In this document: positions 50,780 to 60,248 of the stretch, piece after piece | How the letters are laid out: each line of letters begins with the position of its first letter | How positions within the stretch are numbered: position 1 is the first letter of the stretch | Source of the DNA: Agrobacterium tumefaciens_K | GTDB taxonomy: Bacteria > Pseudomonadota > Alphaproteobacteria > Rhizobiales > Rhizobiaceae | Length of the DNA: 64,000 nucleotides | Reading direction: 5' to 3' | Assembly (NCBI RefSeq): GCF_031801495.1 | Contig: NZ_JAOEGC010000001.1 | Location: 62,001-126,000, forward strand | The notes under the pieces: model-generated | Told to the model about the DNA's origin: nothing | Database searches by the model: none | What the model saw: only the letters and a program-made list of their open reading frames with translations | Program-made: the position numbers and the translations under genes

Positions 50780-51094
50780 ATGACAAAACTCACGAACATT
50801 GCTTTCATGCGAGCAAAGCAGGGCATGGTCGATGAGCTCGGTGGTTGGCTCAACCGACTAGCCGAGCTAAGCCGCAGCGAGCCAAGATGCATCAATTATG
50901 ATGTCCATCGTTCGCTCGACGAGCCTGACGTCTGGTGCGTCTACGAGAACTGGCGCAGCAAGCAGGATCTGGACACACATTTCGAAACGCCTCACATGAG
51001 AGAGTTCGTGGATGCTGTCCCCACGATGATCCACGGCGTGCTTGATCTCCATTATCTGGCAATGACCACAGAGCAAGCTTATGCGCCGCGATGA
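50780..51094 (+). CDS. Antibiotic biosynthesis monooxygenase (ABM) domain protein
   Basis: A 104-residue dimeric alpha-beta barrel protein with the ABM pattern: SEPRCINYDVHRSLDEPDVW, VYENWRSKQDLDTHFETPHM. Members act as cofactor-free quinol monooxygenases (YgiN-like) or heme-degrading enzymes. GAGGAGAGA precedes the ATG at 50780; the longer frame from 50708 is rejected. Its end overlaps the next gene by 14 bp, so the two form an operon. Confidence 0.87.
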   Translation: MTKLTNIAFMRAKQGMVDELGGWLNRLAELSRSEPRCINYDVHRSLDEPDVWCVYENWRSKQDLDTHFETPHMREFVDAVPTMIHGVLDLHYLAMTTEQAYAPR

Positions 51095-51455
51095 ACGACG
51101 CGCAATGATCGCTGCGTCGATCCTCCTTGGTGCGATCCTGGTCCTCGCAAGTCACCCTGCATTTTCGAACGAAGTTTCAACGTCGGAAAATCAACACATG
51201 GAGAACACCGTGAGCAGGAACGAACATCCATACGTCGGCATGTGGGTCACTGAAGACGGTTACATCCACCATGAGCTGCTACCGAATGGCAGATATGATG
51301 AAGCGCGTGGAATGAGGAAAAGCGCCTACCAGGGAAGCTACCGCATTTCCGGAAACCACATCGACTATGTCGACGATACGGGTTTCACCGCAGACGGTGA
51401 TTTCATCGATGACGTTCTCTACCACGCGGGAATGGTATTGAGACGCGAACATTGA
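51081..51455 (+). CDS. Atu4866-like secreted small protein
   Basis: A 124-residue protein with an N-terminal signal segment (MIAASILLGAILVLASHPAF) and the Atu4866 domain (HPYVGMWVTEDGYIHHELLP, then YHAGMVLRRE). This family, named after an Agrobacterium protein, is a small beta-barrel of unknown function, often beside ABM or AraC genes. An ATG at 51105 is an alternative start. It overlaps the ABM gene, and a terminator follows. Confidence 0.85.
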   Translation: MRRDERRAMIAASILLGAILVLASHPAFSNEVSTSENQHMENTVSRNEHPYVGMWVTEDGYIHHELLPNGRYDEARGMRKSAYQGSYRISGNHIDYVDDTGFTADGDFIDDVLYHAGMVLRREH

Positions 51456-51465
51456 AGGCAGAACA

Positions 51466-51485
51466 GGCGGCCCATCCGGGCCGCC
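51466..51485. terminator. Shared bidirectional terminator hairpin
   Basis: GGCGGCCC-ATCC-GGGCCGCC lies between the convergent Atu4866-like and hydrolase genes. A weak T-rich run (TCTTTCCT) follows on the plus strand. Confidence 0.65.
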
Positions 51486-51497
51486 TAGTCTTTCCTG

Positions 51498-52235
51498 TTA
51501 GTTGACGGCTCGCACCGCGTCCATGATCACGTCCGCGACCTGTTTGGGTTGAGACATTTGGACCATATGGCTGGCTTTTACCTCAACCGCCTTTGTGTTG
51601 GAGCGAGAGTACATCCAGCGCAACAAGTCCGGGGATAGAGTACGATCTTCAGTGGTTATGATGCCAAATGTCGGCTTGTCCTTCCATGGCGTGTTGTGGA
51701 AGCGAACCTTGTAAGGCTCGAACGTCATGGGTTTTGACGAGGCGGAGAGAAAATCGGCCGTTGCTTTCGGTAAATCCGCTCCGATGTCCTCACGATAATG
51801 CTGCGGATCCGGAACGAAACTTCTATCGTCCAACATCTTGACGTGGAACTTCATCGGATATCTTGAGGCAAGATCGTTGATGGTCTCGCCCTGATCAGGC
51901 TGGAACGCCGCAACGTATACGAGAGCGCCGACATTATCACTGTTGCCCGCTTCCGTAATTACCCCGCCTGCGTAACTATGCCCAACCAGCACGGTTGGTC
52001 CGGTTTGCTGCTTCAGAATAAGGCGCGTTGCATCCACATCGTCAGCGAGGCTGGTATGCGGAAGTTGCACGATACTCACATTCAGACCGTACTTGGTTAG
52101 CAGCTCGTACACGTCGTGCCACGTTGAGCCATCCATCGTGGCACCGTGGACCAGCACGACGTTGCGGGCGTCTGCAAGCGCGGGCCCGCTCATCTGAGCA
52201 ATTATGGTGGCCGCAGCTAAGATTTCCCTGATCAT
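51498..52235 (-). CDS. Secreted alpha/beta hydrolase
   Basis: A 245-residue hydrolase with a signal peptide (MIREILAAATIIAQMSGPAL, cleaved near ALA-DA). It has VVLVHGATMDGSTWHDV (oxyanion region), the nucleophile elbow GHSYAGG and the catalytic His in KASHMVQMSQPKQ. It resembles the EstC / 'alpha/beta fold hydrolase' group close to plant methyl esterases. It is divergent from a LysR gene, its likely regulator. The ester substrate is unknown. Confidence 0.88.
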   Translation of the reverse strand: MIREILAAATIIAQMSGPALADARNVVLVHGATMDGSTWHDVYELLTKYGLNVSIVQLPHTSLADDVDATRLILKQQTGPTVLVGHSYAGGVITEAGNSDNVGALVYVAAFQPDQGETINDLASRYPMKFHVKMLDDRSFVPDPQHYREDIGADLPKATADFLSASSKPMTFEPYKVRFHNTPWKDKPTFGIITTEDRTLSPDLLRWMYSRSNTKAVEVKASHMVQMSQPKQVADVIMDAVRAVN

Positions 52236-52343
52236 ATGATGCTCCTGTCCTTCGTTGATATCAGCACTGAAACGAAGGTAGCGAAATAGCTTTGGTTCGA
52301 TTAGAGCAGGTAATTCGAATAGCGTTATAGAGGCAGCTTATAA

Positions 52344-53270
52344 ATGGATAGAACTGTCCTACGGGATCTGGCCGTGTTCGAAGTCGTAGCCCGCCGACAG
52401 AGTTTCACCAAAGCGGCCGCAGAGCTCGGGATATCTCAGGCCGCTTTAAGCTATGCGATTACGCAGCTTGAGCGACGCCTCGGTGTCGCGCTTCTTGCAA
52501 GGACAACGCGGAATGTGTCACCCACGGAGGCGGGCACACGGCTTCTGACAGCTCTGCAACCAGCATTGCGCGGCATCGAAGCCGAACTCCAAGGTCTGCA
52601 GGATATGCGTTCTCATGTGGCCGGGACAGTCCGGCTGACGACCGTGCAGGTCGCCTATGACATGCTCATACGCCCGAGGCTATCCGGGTTCGTCGCCAGG
52701 TATCCCCACGTAAGCATAGAGATCTCCGTCAACGACGGCCTGACCGATGTCATCTCGGCGAGTTTCGACGGCGGCATCCGTTTTGGTTCGCTGGTCGAAA
52801 AAGACATGGTAGCGGTTAGCCTGTCTTCAACGTCACCAGCTGCAATTGTATGTAGCCCGGGGTATCTTGCGCGCTTTGAGAGCCTGCCGTTGACGCCAGC
52901 AGACCTGCAATCTCATCGCTGCATCAACTACCGGTTTGCCTCCGGCAGACTCTTTCGATGGCCTCTTGAAAAGAACGATACCCGATTTGAGTTTCGAGGA
53001 GACGGGCCGCTTGTGCTGGACAGCGGCGAAGCGATCCGTGCAGCGGCTCTGGACGGCCTCGGTCTCGCCTTTTTGTTTGAGTCTCAGGTGGCTGGTGACC
53101 TTGCGGCAGGAACCTTGGTTAAAGTGCTGCCAGATTGGGTTCGCCCCCTGCCCGGGTTTAGCCTGTTCTACCCAAGCCGCCAGCAGGTCTCGCCGGCCTT
53201 CAGAGCTTGGATCGACTACATGAAGGACAGCAAGTCCGATCACTCTTCTCCGGCGGGTCTTGAGGAGTGA
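52344..53270 (+). CDS. LysR family transcriptional regulator
   Basis: A 308-residue LysR protein with HTH LRDLAVFEVVARRQSFTKAA, then ELGISQAALSYAITQLERRL, and an effector domain of the DmlR/PgrR-like branch (FVARYPHVSIEISVNDGLTD, then GFDGGIRFG-like SFDGGIRFGSLVEKDM). It is divergent from the secreted hydrolase. Its 3' end overlaps the convergent AraC gene by 31 bp. Confidence 0.9.
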   Translation: MDRTVLRDLAVFEVVARRQSFTKAAAELGISQAALSYAITQLERRLGVALLARTTRNVSPTEAGTRLLTALQPALRGIEAELQGLQDMRSHVAGTVRLTTVQVAYDMLIRPRLSGFVARYPHVSIEISVNDGLTDVISASFDGGIRFGSLVEKDMVAVSLSSTSPAAIVCSPGYLARFESLPLTPADLQSHRCINYRFASGRLFRWPLEKNDTRFEFRGDGPLVLDSGEAIRAAALDGLGLAFLFESQVAGDLAAGTLVKVLPDWVRPLPGFSLFYPSRQQVSPAFRAWIDYMKDSKSDHSSPAGLEE

Positions 53271-54139
53271 CGCCAATGCTCGGCATCTGTAACGGGCGTC
53301 GAATGGAACGTTGCGGTGTAGTCCTGTAGAAAGGTAGATGCGTCAGCGTAACCGGTGCTCTTTGCGAGCTTGGTTGGATCCTCAATGCCCAACATCAGCA
53401 GTCGCCGAGACTCCTGGAGACGTAGGGTGCGCACATAGCCAAGAACGCTCATGCCTGTCACACTTTTGAAGTCGCGGTGGAGGGTCACGGTCCGAGTGCC
53501 AACCCAACTGTCGAGGTCTCTCGGCGTATCGCTTCGGCGGAAATGTCGGCGCAGGTAGCTTACAGCCCGCATAATGTGCTGAAACCGGAGCGTGGGTAGT
53601 GACAGTTGGCTAAGGACAGGGCTCGAGCATTCCGACAGCAGATGATAGCTGAGTTCTTTTTCCAACAGGGGCCAGAGCACCCTAGCGTCTTGCGGTTCTG
53701 CGAGAAGCTGCAGTGTTCGGACAAGAGCGTCTTGCAGAGAAATTGAGAACGTCACGATACCCATGCCAGGGTGAAGACCGGAAGCACCAGATCGCCTTGC
53801 GTTATTTCGGTGAAGTCCAGTGAAGGTTTCCTGCCTCAACTCAATGCGCAAACACAGGAAGGGCTCTAAAGGAGAAGCCTCCAAAACCTGTCCACGGACG
53901 GGCAAACCGACGGAAACTGCAAGCGCCGCTCCCGGTTCGTAGGTAAAGTCCAAGGACCCAGCGGACACCTGCTTACGGCCTTGGGCGACGAAACAAAGAC
54001 TCGGTTCATAGATGGTGTGTACAGGGGCCGTCGGATGTGACGCGCGCAGCAGGAAAACACCGGGCAGGATGGTCGAAAATACGCCATCCGTCCCGGTATT
54101 CTGTTCGATCAGCGCTGCGATCTTCTGATTTTTCGTCAT
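53240..54139 (-). CDS. AraC family transcriptional regulator
   Basis: A 299-residue AraC protein. It has an AraC_N domain with EPSLCFVAQGRKQVSAGSLD and PVRGQVLEASPLEPFLCLRI, closely paralleling the protein at 49722. The C-terminal HTHs are less canonical than in that paralogue (DLDSWVGTRTVTLHRDFKSV and STGYADASTFLQDYTATF). It lies downstream of an SDR gene on the same strand (54 bp) and may regulate it. Confidence 0.87.
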   Translation of the reverse strand: MTKNQKIAALIEQNTGTDGVFSTILPGVFLLRASHPTAPVHTIYEPSLCFVAQGRKQVSAGSLDFTYEPGAALAVSVGLPVRGQVLEASPLEPFLCLRIELRQETFTGLHRNNARRSGASGLHPGMGIVTFSISLQDALVRTLQLLAEPQDARVLWPLLEKELSYHLLSECSSPVLSQLSLPTLRFQHIMRAVSYLRRHFRRSDTPRDLDSWVGTRTVTLHRDFKSVTGMSVLGYVRTLRLQESRRLLMLGIEDPTKLAKSTGYADASTFLQDYTATFHSTPVTDAEHWRHSSRPAGEE

Positions 54140-54193
54140 CAGTTGAAACCTCAGGAGAGACCGGCGGGAGCGCCGGTCTCTTCGTGACCATCC

Positions 54194-55030
54194 TTATTCA
54201 ACGATATCCGTCGACGCGGAGAGGTCCTGCCAACGAGCGATTTCCTGATCGACCTTGCCGATCTTCTCCCTTGCCATGGCGACGGCGTCCGACCCCGTGA
54301 GCAGACGCACCGGAGGCTCGTCCTGGTTAGCAAGCGCCACGATTGCGCTGGCCAGTTTCTTGGGATCGCCCGCTTGTTTGTGGCTGTAGCTGTCGTAGGT
54401 GGCGCGGATATTGGCGGAGGCTTCGGCATAGTCATCGATCGTCTTATCACCGTAACGAACCGATGAACTGTCGAGAAAGTCCGTACGGACGAAGCCAGGC
54501 GCTACGATCGAGACATTGATGCCGAAGTCGGCAACCTCAAGCGCGAGCGATTCAGAGAATCCTTCGACGGCATATTTCGTCGCGCAGTAGACCGTGGAAC
54601 CCGCAAAGCCGACGGACCCGCCAATCGATGATATATTGAGAATGTGGCCGCTGCGCTGTTTGCGCATGGCCGGCAGCACCGCGCGGGTCACATTGAAGAG
54701 ACCGAACACGTTGGTGTTGAACTGGCTGACGATTGCAGCGGAACCGATTTCCTCAAATAGTCCGAGTTGGCCGAAACCGGCGTTGTTTAGGAGTACATCG
54801 ATACGGCCGAAATAAGCGATTGTTTCAGTGATGGCCGTTGCCGCCTGCTCTTCGTCCGATACATCGAGTTGAAGCGCCAGAACATTATCACCGCAGCCGT
54901 TGTAGACCTTCGTCAATTGCTCGACATTTCGGCCAGTGACGACAACCTTATCTCCGGCAGCCAAAGCCGCAAGTGCTACTTCCTTGCCGATACCGCGGGC
55001 TGCACCAGTGATAAACCAAACCTTCGACAT
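54194..55030 (-). CDS. Classical short-chain dehydrogenase/reductase
   Basis: A 278-residue SDR. The cofactor loop is VWFITGAARGIGKEVALAAL, then VLLNNAGFGQLG, and the Tyr-x3-Lys is YCATKYAVEGFSESLA. It is of the 'oxidoreductase, SDR' type with an extended C-terminal helix, near retinol/steroid-like SDRs. AAAGGAAGC precedes the ATG at 55030, rejecting the longer frame from 55069. The 290 bp upstream hold no clear gene. Confidence 0.9.
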   Translation of the reverse strand: MSKVWFITGAARGIGKEVALAALAAGDKVVVTGRNVEQLTKVYNGCGDNVLALQLDVSDEEQAATAITETIAYFGRIDVLLNNAGFGQLGLFEEIGSAAIVSQFNTNVFGLFNVTRAVLPAMRKQRSGHILNISSIGGSVGFAGSTVYCATKYAVEGFSESLALEVADFGINVSIVAPGFVRTDFLDSSSVRYGDKTIDDYAEASANIRATYDSYSHKQAGDPKKLASAIVALANQDEPPVRLLTGSDAVAMAREKIGKVDQEIARWQDLSASTDIVE

Positions 55031-55321
55031 TTTGCTTCCTTTCGCTTGCGCCGATTGCGCTTTGGACACGATAGGAACTTAGCGACTGACCGAACGCGAC
55101 CGGTAGATTAAGCCTCCACGAAGGTTGCCTTTTTCTCCAGATGATTTGAAAGGTTGATACACCACCTGTCGAAATGCCCGCCATCGCCCTGACGAAGGCA
55201 GATGACATTGCCTCAGCGCGGCGGCATAGCGCTTGGTGCCGCTTCAAGGGAGGAACCCGCAATCGTCGTCCGTTCGCTGAGCATGGCTCTTCGCGACAAT
55301 ACTCATGCGGATCCAAGAGAG

Positions 55322-56371
55322 CTAAGCTACTTTCCGAGCCCCCAGCTCGACCTTAACCGCTGGAACGACTTCCTCGCCAAAAAGCCTGATGCTCTTCATC
55401 AGGTTCTGATGCGGCAGAGTTCCTGCGCTGTATTTAAGCTGAAAACGTTGAATGCCTAATTTGGAAATGACAGGAGCGAGCTTTGCCGCGACGGTGTCGG
55501 CGGAGCCGACATACAGCGAACCGTTATCGATTTCAGACACGAACTCATCCATGGTGACGGGCCCCCAACCCCGCTCCTTCCCAATCCTGTCGCGCATGAC
55601 CCGGTAGTGCGGCCAGTATTCTTCGCGAGCTTTTGCATCTGTTCCAGCTACATATCCCGGAGAGTGGACGCCTATCGGCTGCAGTTCTTTGGAGAGCTTG
55701 CGTGTTGCCTCCCGGTAGAGGTCGACGTAAGGCTTGAAACGGTAAGGGCTGCCGCCAATGATTGCCAACATCAGGGGTAGCCCGTAATGCGCTGCCCGAA
55801 TGACCGAGTTCGGACTACCGCCAACTCCGATCCAGGTCTTGAGCTTCCCGTTCTGGACGGGAGGAAATACGTTCTGATCTTTTAGTGGTGGCCGCGTGTC
55901 GCCTGACCACGTCACCGGCTTCTGTTCAAGCAGCTTTGAAAACAGGTCTAGCTTTTCCTGGAATAGTCTCTCGTAGTCATCCAGCGAAAACCCGAACAAA
56001 GGGAATGACTCGGTAAAAGAGCCCCGTCCCAAAATTGCTTCGGCGCGTCCGTTGGAAACGGCATCCAGTGTCGAAAAGCGTTGAAAGACTCTGATCGGAT
56101 CGTCCGAACTCAAGACCGTAACTGCGGAGCCAAGCTTGATCCGGGATGTCACTCCCGCAATCGCTGCCAGAACGGTTTCAGGCGAAGACACTGCGAAGTC
56201 TTCTCTATGGTGTTCGCCAACGCCGAAGAAGTCGATGCCGAGTTCATCCGCGAGCTTCGCTTCTTCTATAACATTTCGAATTACGGTCGCGTGTGGCTCT
56301 GGTCGGCCCATGCTGTTGTAGGTAACATCGCCAAAGGTATCGAGCCCGAATTCTACTGCTGGAGTTAGCAT
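55322..56371 (-). CDS. LLM-class flavin-dependent oxidoreductase
   Basis: A 349-residue bacterial-luciferase-like TIM-barrel protein: LADELGIDFFGVGEHHREDF, TSRIKLGSAVTVLSSDDPIR, RFSTLDAVSNGRAEAILGRG, SFPLFGFSLDDYERLFQEKL and WIGVGGSPNSVIRAA. Members use FMN(H2) in oxidations; the substrate cannot be told. AAGGA lies before the ATG at 56371; the frame from 56428 is longer but has no ribosome site. Neighbouring genes do not form an obvious pathway with it. Confidence 0.9.
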   Translation of the reverse strand: MLTPAVEFGLDTFGDVTYNSMGRPEPHATVIRNVIEEAKLADELGIDFFGVGEHHREDFAVSSPETVLAAIAGVTSRIKLGSAVTVLSSDDPIRVFQRFSTLDAVSNGRAEAILGRGSFTESFPLFGFSLDDYERLFQEKLDLFSKLLEQKPVTWSGDTRPPLKDQNVFPPVQNGKLKTWIGVGGSPNSVIRAAHYGLPLMLAIIGGSPYRFKPYVDLYREATRKLSKELQPIGVHSPGYVAGTDAKAREEYWPHYRVMRDRIGKERGWGPVTMDEFVSEIDNGSLYVGSADTVAAKLAPVISKLGIQRFQLKYSAGTLPHQNLMKSIRLFGEEVVPAVKVELGARKVA

Positions 56372-56613
56372 GGTGCATTCCTTCGCTGCCTCCCATCTGT
56401 GGAGGCTGGTCGTTTCATGAGGCAACATAGGCGTTCCCCGCCTGCTCTGGGATTTGGATAATTTCGATTGTGTTGTTCGATTTCATCGAATGATCGCGTT
56501 GCCTCAGCAAATTAGGCGCCGAAAAGGGGACGTCTGTTTTGCGCGCTGAGCAATATATACGACCGCTACCTTGTCCCCGCCGCCGTTGGCTCCTCAATCA
56601 AACGCGACGGCCG

Positions 56614-57639
56614 CTAACGAGGCGAACAACAGCCATCAAGAAAGCGAGCCGCTACATGCTGCAAACTCTTAAGGTCGTAACCACCCTCCTGCACCAATAG
56701 GACGGGCAGCGAGACATCTCCAAACAGCCTACCTACCTTTTCAAATGTTTCTTCGGTCACGCTCAGCCCCTTCGCTGGATCGCTCGCGAGTGCATCAAAA
56801 CCAAGCGACACAACCACAGCCGTGGGGTTGTGTTCAAGCGCTGCGGTCAAGATGTCCTCGACGCCGACAAGGTACTCCTTGTCGCCCGCGTCTTTGTCTA
56901 AGGGGTGGTTCAGGTTGGCACCTTCGGCAGACATACCACCCACCTCTTCACGAAAACCCGTGAAGTGGGGGTAATAGCCTGCCGGGCTGCGGTGGATAGA
57001 GGCAAAAAAGATACTCGCATCGTTCCAGAATATGTCCTGCGTGCCGTTCCCATGGTGGACATCCAGATCGATGATGGCAACGCGCATTCCCCCCGCAGCC
57101 AGTCGCCGAGCGGCAATTGCGGCGTTGTTCAAATAGGTTGCACCTCCGCCATAGTCTGGCCCGGCGTGGTGACCTGATGGACGGCAAAGAGCGTAGACCT
57201 GATGTTCTCCTTTTTTGATGAGATCGGCTGCAGTAACAGCTGTTTGAGCTGCCCAGTAAGCAGCGTCCCAAGTCCCCTCGCCCAAGGGTGTTATTTGATC
57301 ACGCAGATGATAACCCGCCTTCGCAATGAGCGGCCAGTTCACCCGATAGGCCTCACGTCGCGTCTCAAAGGCTGCGGGCACAACGGAACCAGGCAAGCCA
57401 TCTCGCTGCCATTCGCTGTGAGCGCTTGCCAGAAAAGACAGGTATTCGATCGAATGGACAGTGGAAAGCACTTCAAGGCCATGGTCAGATGAGTCTACAA
57501 CTTCAAGGCCCGCTTGCCTGACAGCTCGCAGCAGAGCATCCAGTCGTTCCGGGACGTCGCGGCTTGGACGGCGCACACCGTTCTCGACCACATCCCCTGG
57601 GACGTGTGATCTGTGGAGGTCGGAATACACGACCTTCAT
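56614..57639 (-). CDS. Acetylpolyamine amidohydrolase (histone-deacetylase family)
   Basis: A 341-residue zinc deacetylase of the arginase/HDAC fold. It has CRPSGHHAGPDYGGGATYLN with the tandem His charge relay, the zinc ligands in IIDLDVHHGNGTQDIF and GFDALASDP, and LVQEGGYDLKSL near the end. Length and motifs match bacterial acetylpolyamine amidohydrolases, which free putrescine, spermidine or cadaverine from their N-acetyl forms in the cytoplasm. It is the last gene of a five-gene operon, starting one base after the dehydrogenase stop. Confidence 0.9.
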   Translation of the reverse strand: MKVVYSDLHRSHVPGDVVENGVRRPSRDVPERLDALLRAVRQAGLEVVDSSDHGLEVLSTVHSIEYLSFLASAHSEWQRDGLPGSVVPAAFETRREAYRVNWPLIAKAGYHLRDQITPLGEGTWDAAYWAAQTAVTAADLIKKGEHQVYALCRPSGHHAGPDYGGGATYLNNAAIAARRLAAGGMRVAIIDLDVHHGNGTQDIFWNDASIFFASIHRSPAGYYPHFTGFREEVGGMSAEGANLNHPLDKDAGDKEYLVGVEDILTAALEHNPTAVVVSLGFDALASDPAKGLSVTEETFEKVGRLFGDVSLPVLLVQEGGYDLKSLQHVAARFLDGCCSPR

Positions 57640-57640
57640 C

Positions 57641-59122
57641 TTAGGCGGCCGATCCTATCCCGGCGACGCAAACGTATTTGATCTCGAGGTATTCGTTGAT
57701 CCCGTACTTCGATCCTTCTCTCCCGAGACCGGACTGCTTCACCCCTCCGAACGGAGCTGCCTCGCTTCCGATGAGCCCGGTGTTGACACCGACCATGCCT
57801 GCCTCAAGTGCTTCAGCCACCCTCCATATGCGCGCATAATTCCGGGTGAAGAAATAGGATGCCAGCCCGTATTCCGTGTTGTTGGCCATGGCGATGACCT
57901 CGTTCTCGGTGCGAAACGCGATCAGTGGAGCCAGCGGAGCAAATGTCTCTTCCTTCGCCACCTTCATCTCTTGGGTGACGCCCGTCATGACGGTTGGCTC
58001 GAAAAAATTACCACCCAGTTCGCTCCTGCGCCCGCCAGCGATGACGGTCGCGCCTCTGGAGACCGCATCCTCGATGTGCTCCTCGATCTTGGCGACAGCC
58101 TTCTGGTCAATGAGCGGGCCCTGAGTCGTTTTAGCATCGCTACCATTACCAAGCTTAAGCTGAGCTACCCGTTTCGATAACGCTCTGGAGAATTCAGGGA
58201 GGATGCCCTCCTGGACGTATAGCCTGTTAGCGCAGACACATGTCTGGCCGGCATTCCGGAACTTCGAAGCGATCGCGCCTTCCACGGCGACATCTACATC
58301 AGCATCATCAAAGACGATGAAAGGCGCATTTCCACCGAGCTCGAGCGATAGACGCTTGATCTGGGCAGCTCCCCGCTCCATCAGCCAGCGCCCCACTTCA
58401 GTCGACCCGGTAAAACTGATCTTCGCGATCTTGGGATTGGTGCAAAATTCTTCCCCAATGGCTTTCGCAGGCCCCATCACAACTGAAAACAGACCATCCG
58501 GGATCCCGGCCCGCTGCGCGAGGAAGGCGAGCGCCAGGGCTGACAAGGGTGTTTGCGACGCTGGCTTGAGAACCATACTGCAACCCGCTGCAAACGCTGG
58601 CCCGGCCTTTCGGGTGATCATGCCGTTGGGAAAATTCCACGGTGTGATGGCGGCGCAGGTGCCCACGGGCTGCTTGAGAACCATCAGGCGCTGGTCCGAA
58701 ACCGGAGTAGCAATGATATCGCCATCAATTCGTTTGGCCTCCTCCGCGAACCACTCGATGTAGTGGGCGTTGGCGAGGATTTCGCCCTTTGCCTCGCTCA
58801 GCGGTTTACCCTGCTCGCGCGTTAGTATGAGTGCGAGATCGTCGCTGTTAGTCACGATCAGATCGTACCACCGTTTGAGCACTACAGCACGCTCTCGAGG
58901 AGGACGTGCAGCCCAAGCCTTCTGCGTTTCGTCTGCGATGTCGATCGCATGCCGCACGGCATCCATCCCAAGGCTGGGAAGGTCTGCGATAGCGCTTCCA
59001 TCAAACGGATCGGTCACGGTAATACGATCAGCCGACTTTGCTTCGACCCAGTTCCCTGCCACGAAGGCTCGATCACGCATCAGTTCAGGGTTGCGAAGGT
59101 CGAAGTCTCGGAAGATAGCCAT
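57641..59122 (-). CDS. gabD: NAD(P)-dependent succinate-semialdehyde dehydrogenase type
   Basis: A 493-residue ALDH: PWNFPNGMITRKAGPAFAAG, the general base in LSLELGGNAPF, the nucleophile in NAGQTCVCANRLYV and the C-terminal FGGVKQSGLGREGSKYG. The double-cysteine TCVCANR context is typical of GabD-type enzymes, which oxidise succinate semialdehyde to succinate. In the operon it would oxidise the aldehyde made by the aminotransferase (4-aminobutanal or succinate semialdehyde). It lies 18 bp after the ABC ATPase gene. Confidence 0.9.
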   Translation of the reverse strand: MAIFRDFDLRNPELMRDRAFVAGNWVEAKSADRITVTDPFDGSAIADLPSLGMDAVRHAIDIADETQKAWAARPPRERAVVLKRWYDLIVTNSDDLALILTREQGKPLSEAKGEILANAHYIEWFAEEAKRIDGDIIATPVSDQRLMVLKQPVGTCAAITPWNFPNGMITRKAGPAFAAGCSMVLKPASQTPLSALALAFLAQRAGIPDGLFSVVMGPAKAIGEEFCTNPKIAKISFTGSTEVGRWLMERGAAQIKRLSLELGGNAPFIVFDDADVDVAVEGAIASKFRNAGQTCVCANRLYVQEGILPEFSRALSKRVAQLKLGNGSDAKTTQGPLIDQKAVAKIEEHIEDAVSRGATVIAGGRRSELGGNFFEPTVMTGVTQEMKVAKEETFAPLAPLIAFRTENEVIAMANNTEYGLASYFFTRNYARIWRVAEALEAGMVGVNTGLIGSEAAPFGGVKQSGLGREGSKYGINEYLEIKYVCVAGIGSAA

Positions 59123-59140
59123 AATAGTCTGTCCTGAAGT

Positions 59141-60223
59141 TCAAACCGGGATCAGTACCGCGTCGCCGCTGTCCCATCCGAGGGACAACGACTGAGACGG
59201 CTTGATGTCGATGTTGGCGCCTGTATTGGGGATCTTTCCAATGAGCGTGGAAGCCTCGCTGACCCTGACGTGCACACGTTTGTGGTCGCCAAGATAAATT
59301 ACCTCCTCGACGGTTCCGCCAAAGGTGTTCAGGCACGCCTCAGTGGTATCAAGCCGAACCCGCTCGGGCCGCACCGATATCATGACCCGCTGGCGTTCTG
59401 AGAAGTCCTTTTGGCTTCGAACGATCATTCTGTGACCGGTCTCTGTCTGGACGGCATATTCATCGCCGTTTCGCCCGGAAATCTCCCCCGAAAGGCGGTT
59501 GTTCTCTCCGATGAAGCCTGCAACGAAGGGAGTGGCAGGACGCTCGTAAAGTTCAGCTGGCGGAGCCAGTTGTTCGATCTTCCCGGCGTTGAACACCGCT
59601 ACACGGTCGGACATCGTCAAGGCCTCCGACTGGTCGTGGGTAACATAGACCACAGTGATCCCGAGACGCTCGTGCAGGTGTTTTATTTCCAGCTGGAGAT
59701 GCTCGCGCAAGTTCTTGTCCAGGGCACCGAGCGGCTCATCCATAAGGACGACGTCTGGCTCGAAAACGATCGCCCGAGCGAGTGCAATCCGCTGCTGCTG
59801 TCCGCCCGAGAGCTGCGCAGGCTTTCGCTCTGCAAAAGCTCCCATCTGCACAACATCCAGGACCTTGCGGACACGATCATTGCGTTCGGCTTTGGCCATC
59901 TTGCGGACGCGCAAGGGATAGTCCAGGTTTTCCGCCACGGTCATGTGGGGGAAGAGGGCATAATTCTGGAACACCATCCCGATGTTTCGGCGATGCGGTG
60001 GCAGGGATTCCAATGAGCGACCAGCGATGCGGATGTGGCCGCCGCTGGGAGCCTCAAACCCCGCAAGCATCATCAGACTTGTCGTCTTGCCCGAGCCCGA
60101 TGGTCCCAGCATTGTCAGAAATTCGCCTTGGGAGATGGAGAGGTTGAGGGTGTCCACGACGAGGTTGCGCCCGTCGTAGCTTTTATCGACACTGATGAAT
60201 TCCACATACTTTGAAGATGACAT
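59141..60223 (-). CDS. potA: Spermidine/putrescine-type ABC transporter ATP-binding protein
   Basis: A 360-residue ATPase. Walker A is GPSGSGKTT (near residues 40-48), the signature is LSGGQQQRIALARA, Walker B is VVLMDEPLGALD, and a C-terminal TOBE regulatory domain (VMISVRPERVRL; VIYLGDHKRVHVRV) is typical of PotA/FbpC importers. GGGGAACCGCT precedes the ATG at 60223. No permease or binding-protein genes lie in this operon within the window, so its partners must be elsewhere. The operon context suggests polyamine or acetylpolyamine uptake. Confidence 0.88.
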   Translation of the reverse strand: MSSSKYVEFISVDKSYDGRNLVVDTLNLSISQGEFLTMLGPSGSGKTTSLMMLAGFEAPSGGHIRIAGRSLESLPPHRRNIGMVFQNYALFPHMTVAENLDYPLRVRKMAKAERNDRVRKVLDVVQMGAFAERKPAQLSGGQQQRIALARAIVFEPDVVLMDEPLGALDKNLREHLQLEIKHLHERLGITVVYVTHDQSEALTMSDRVAVFNAGKIEQLAPPAELYERPATPFVAGFIGENNRLSGEISGRNGDEYAVQTETGHRMIVRSQKDFSERQRVMISVRPERVRLDTTEACLNTFGGTVEEVIYLGDHKRVHVRVSEASTLIGKIPNTGANIDIKPSQSLSLGWDSGDAVLIPV

Positions 60224-60248
60224 AGCGGTTCCCCTTTTTTTGATGCGC

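Noticed and set aside
55031..55321. Short plus-strand frames between the SDR and LLM genes
   Set aside because: No motif or ribosome site; they overlap the upstream region of the SDR gene.
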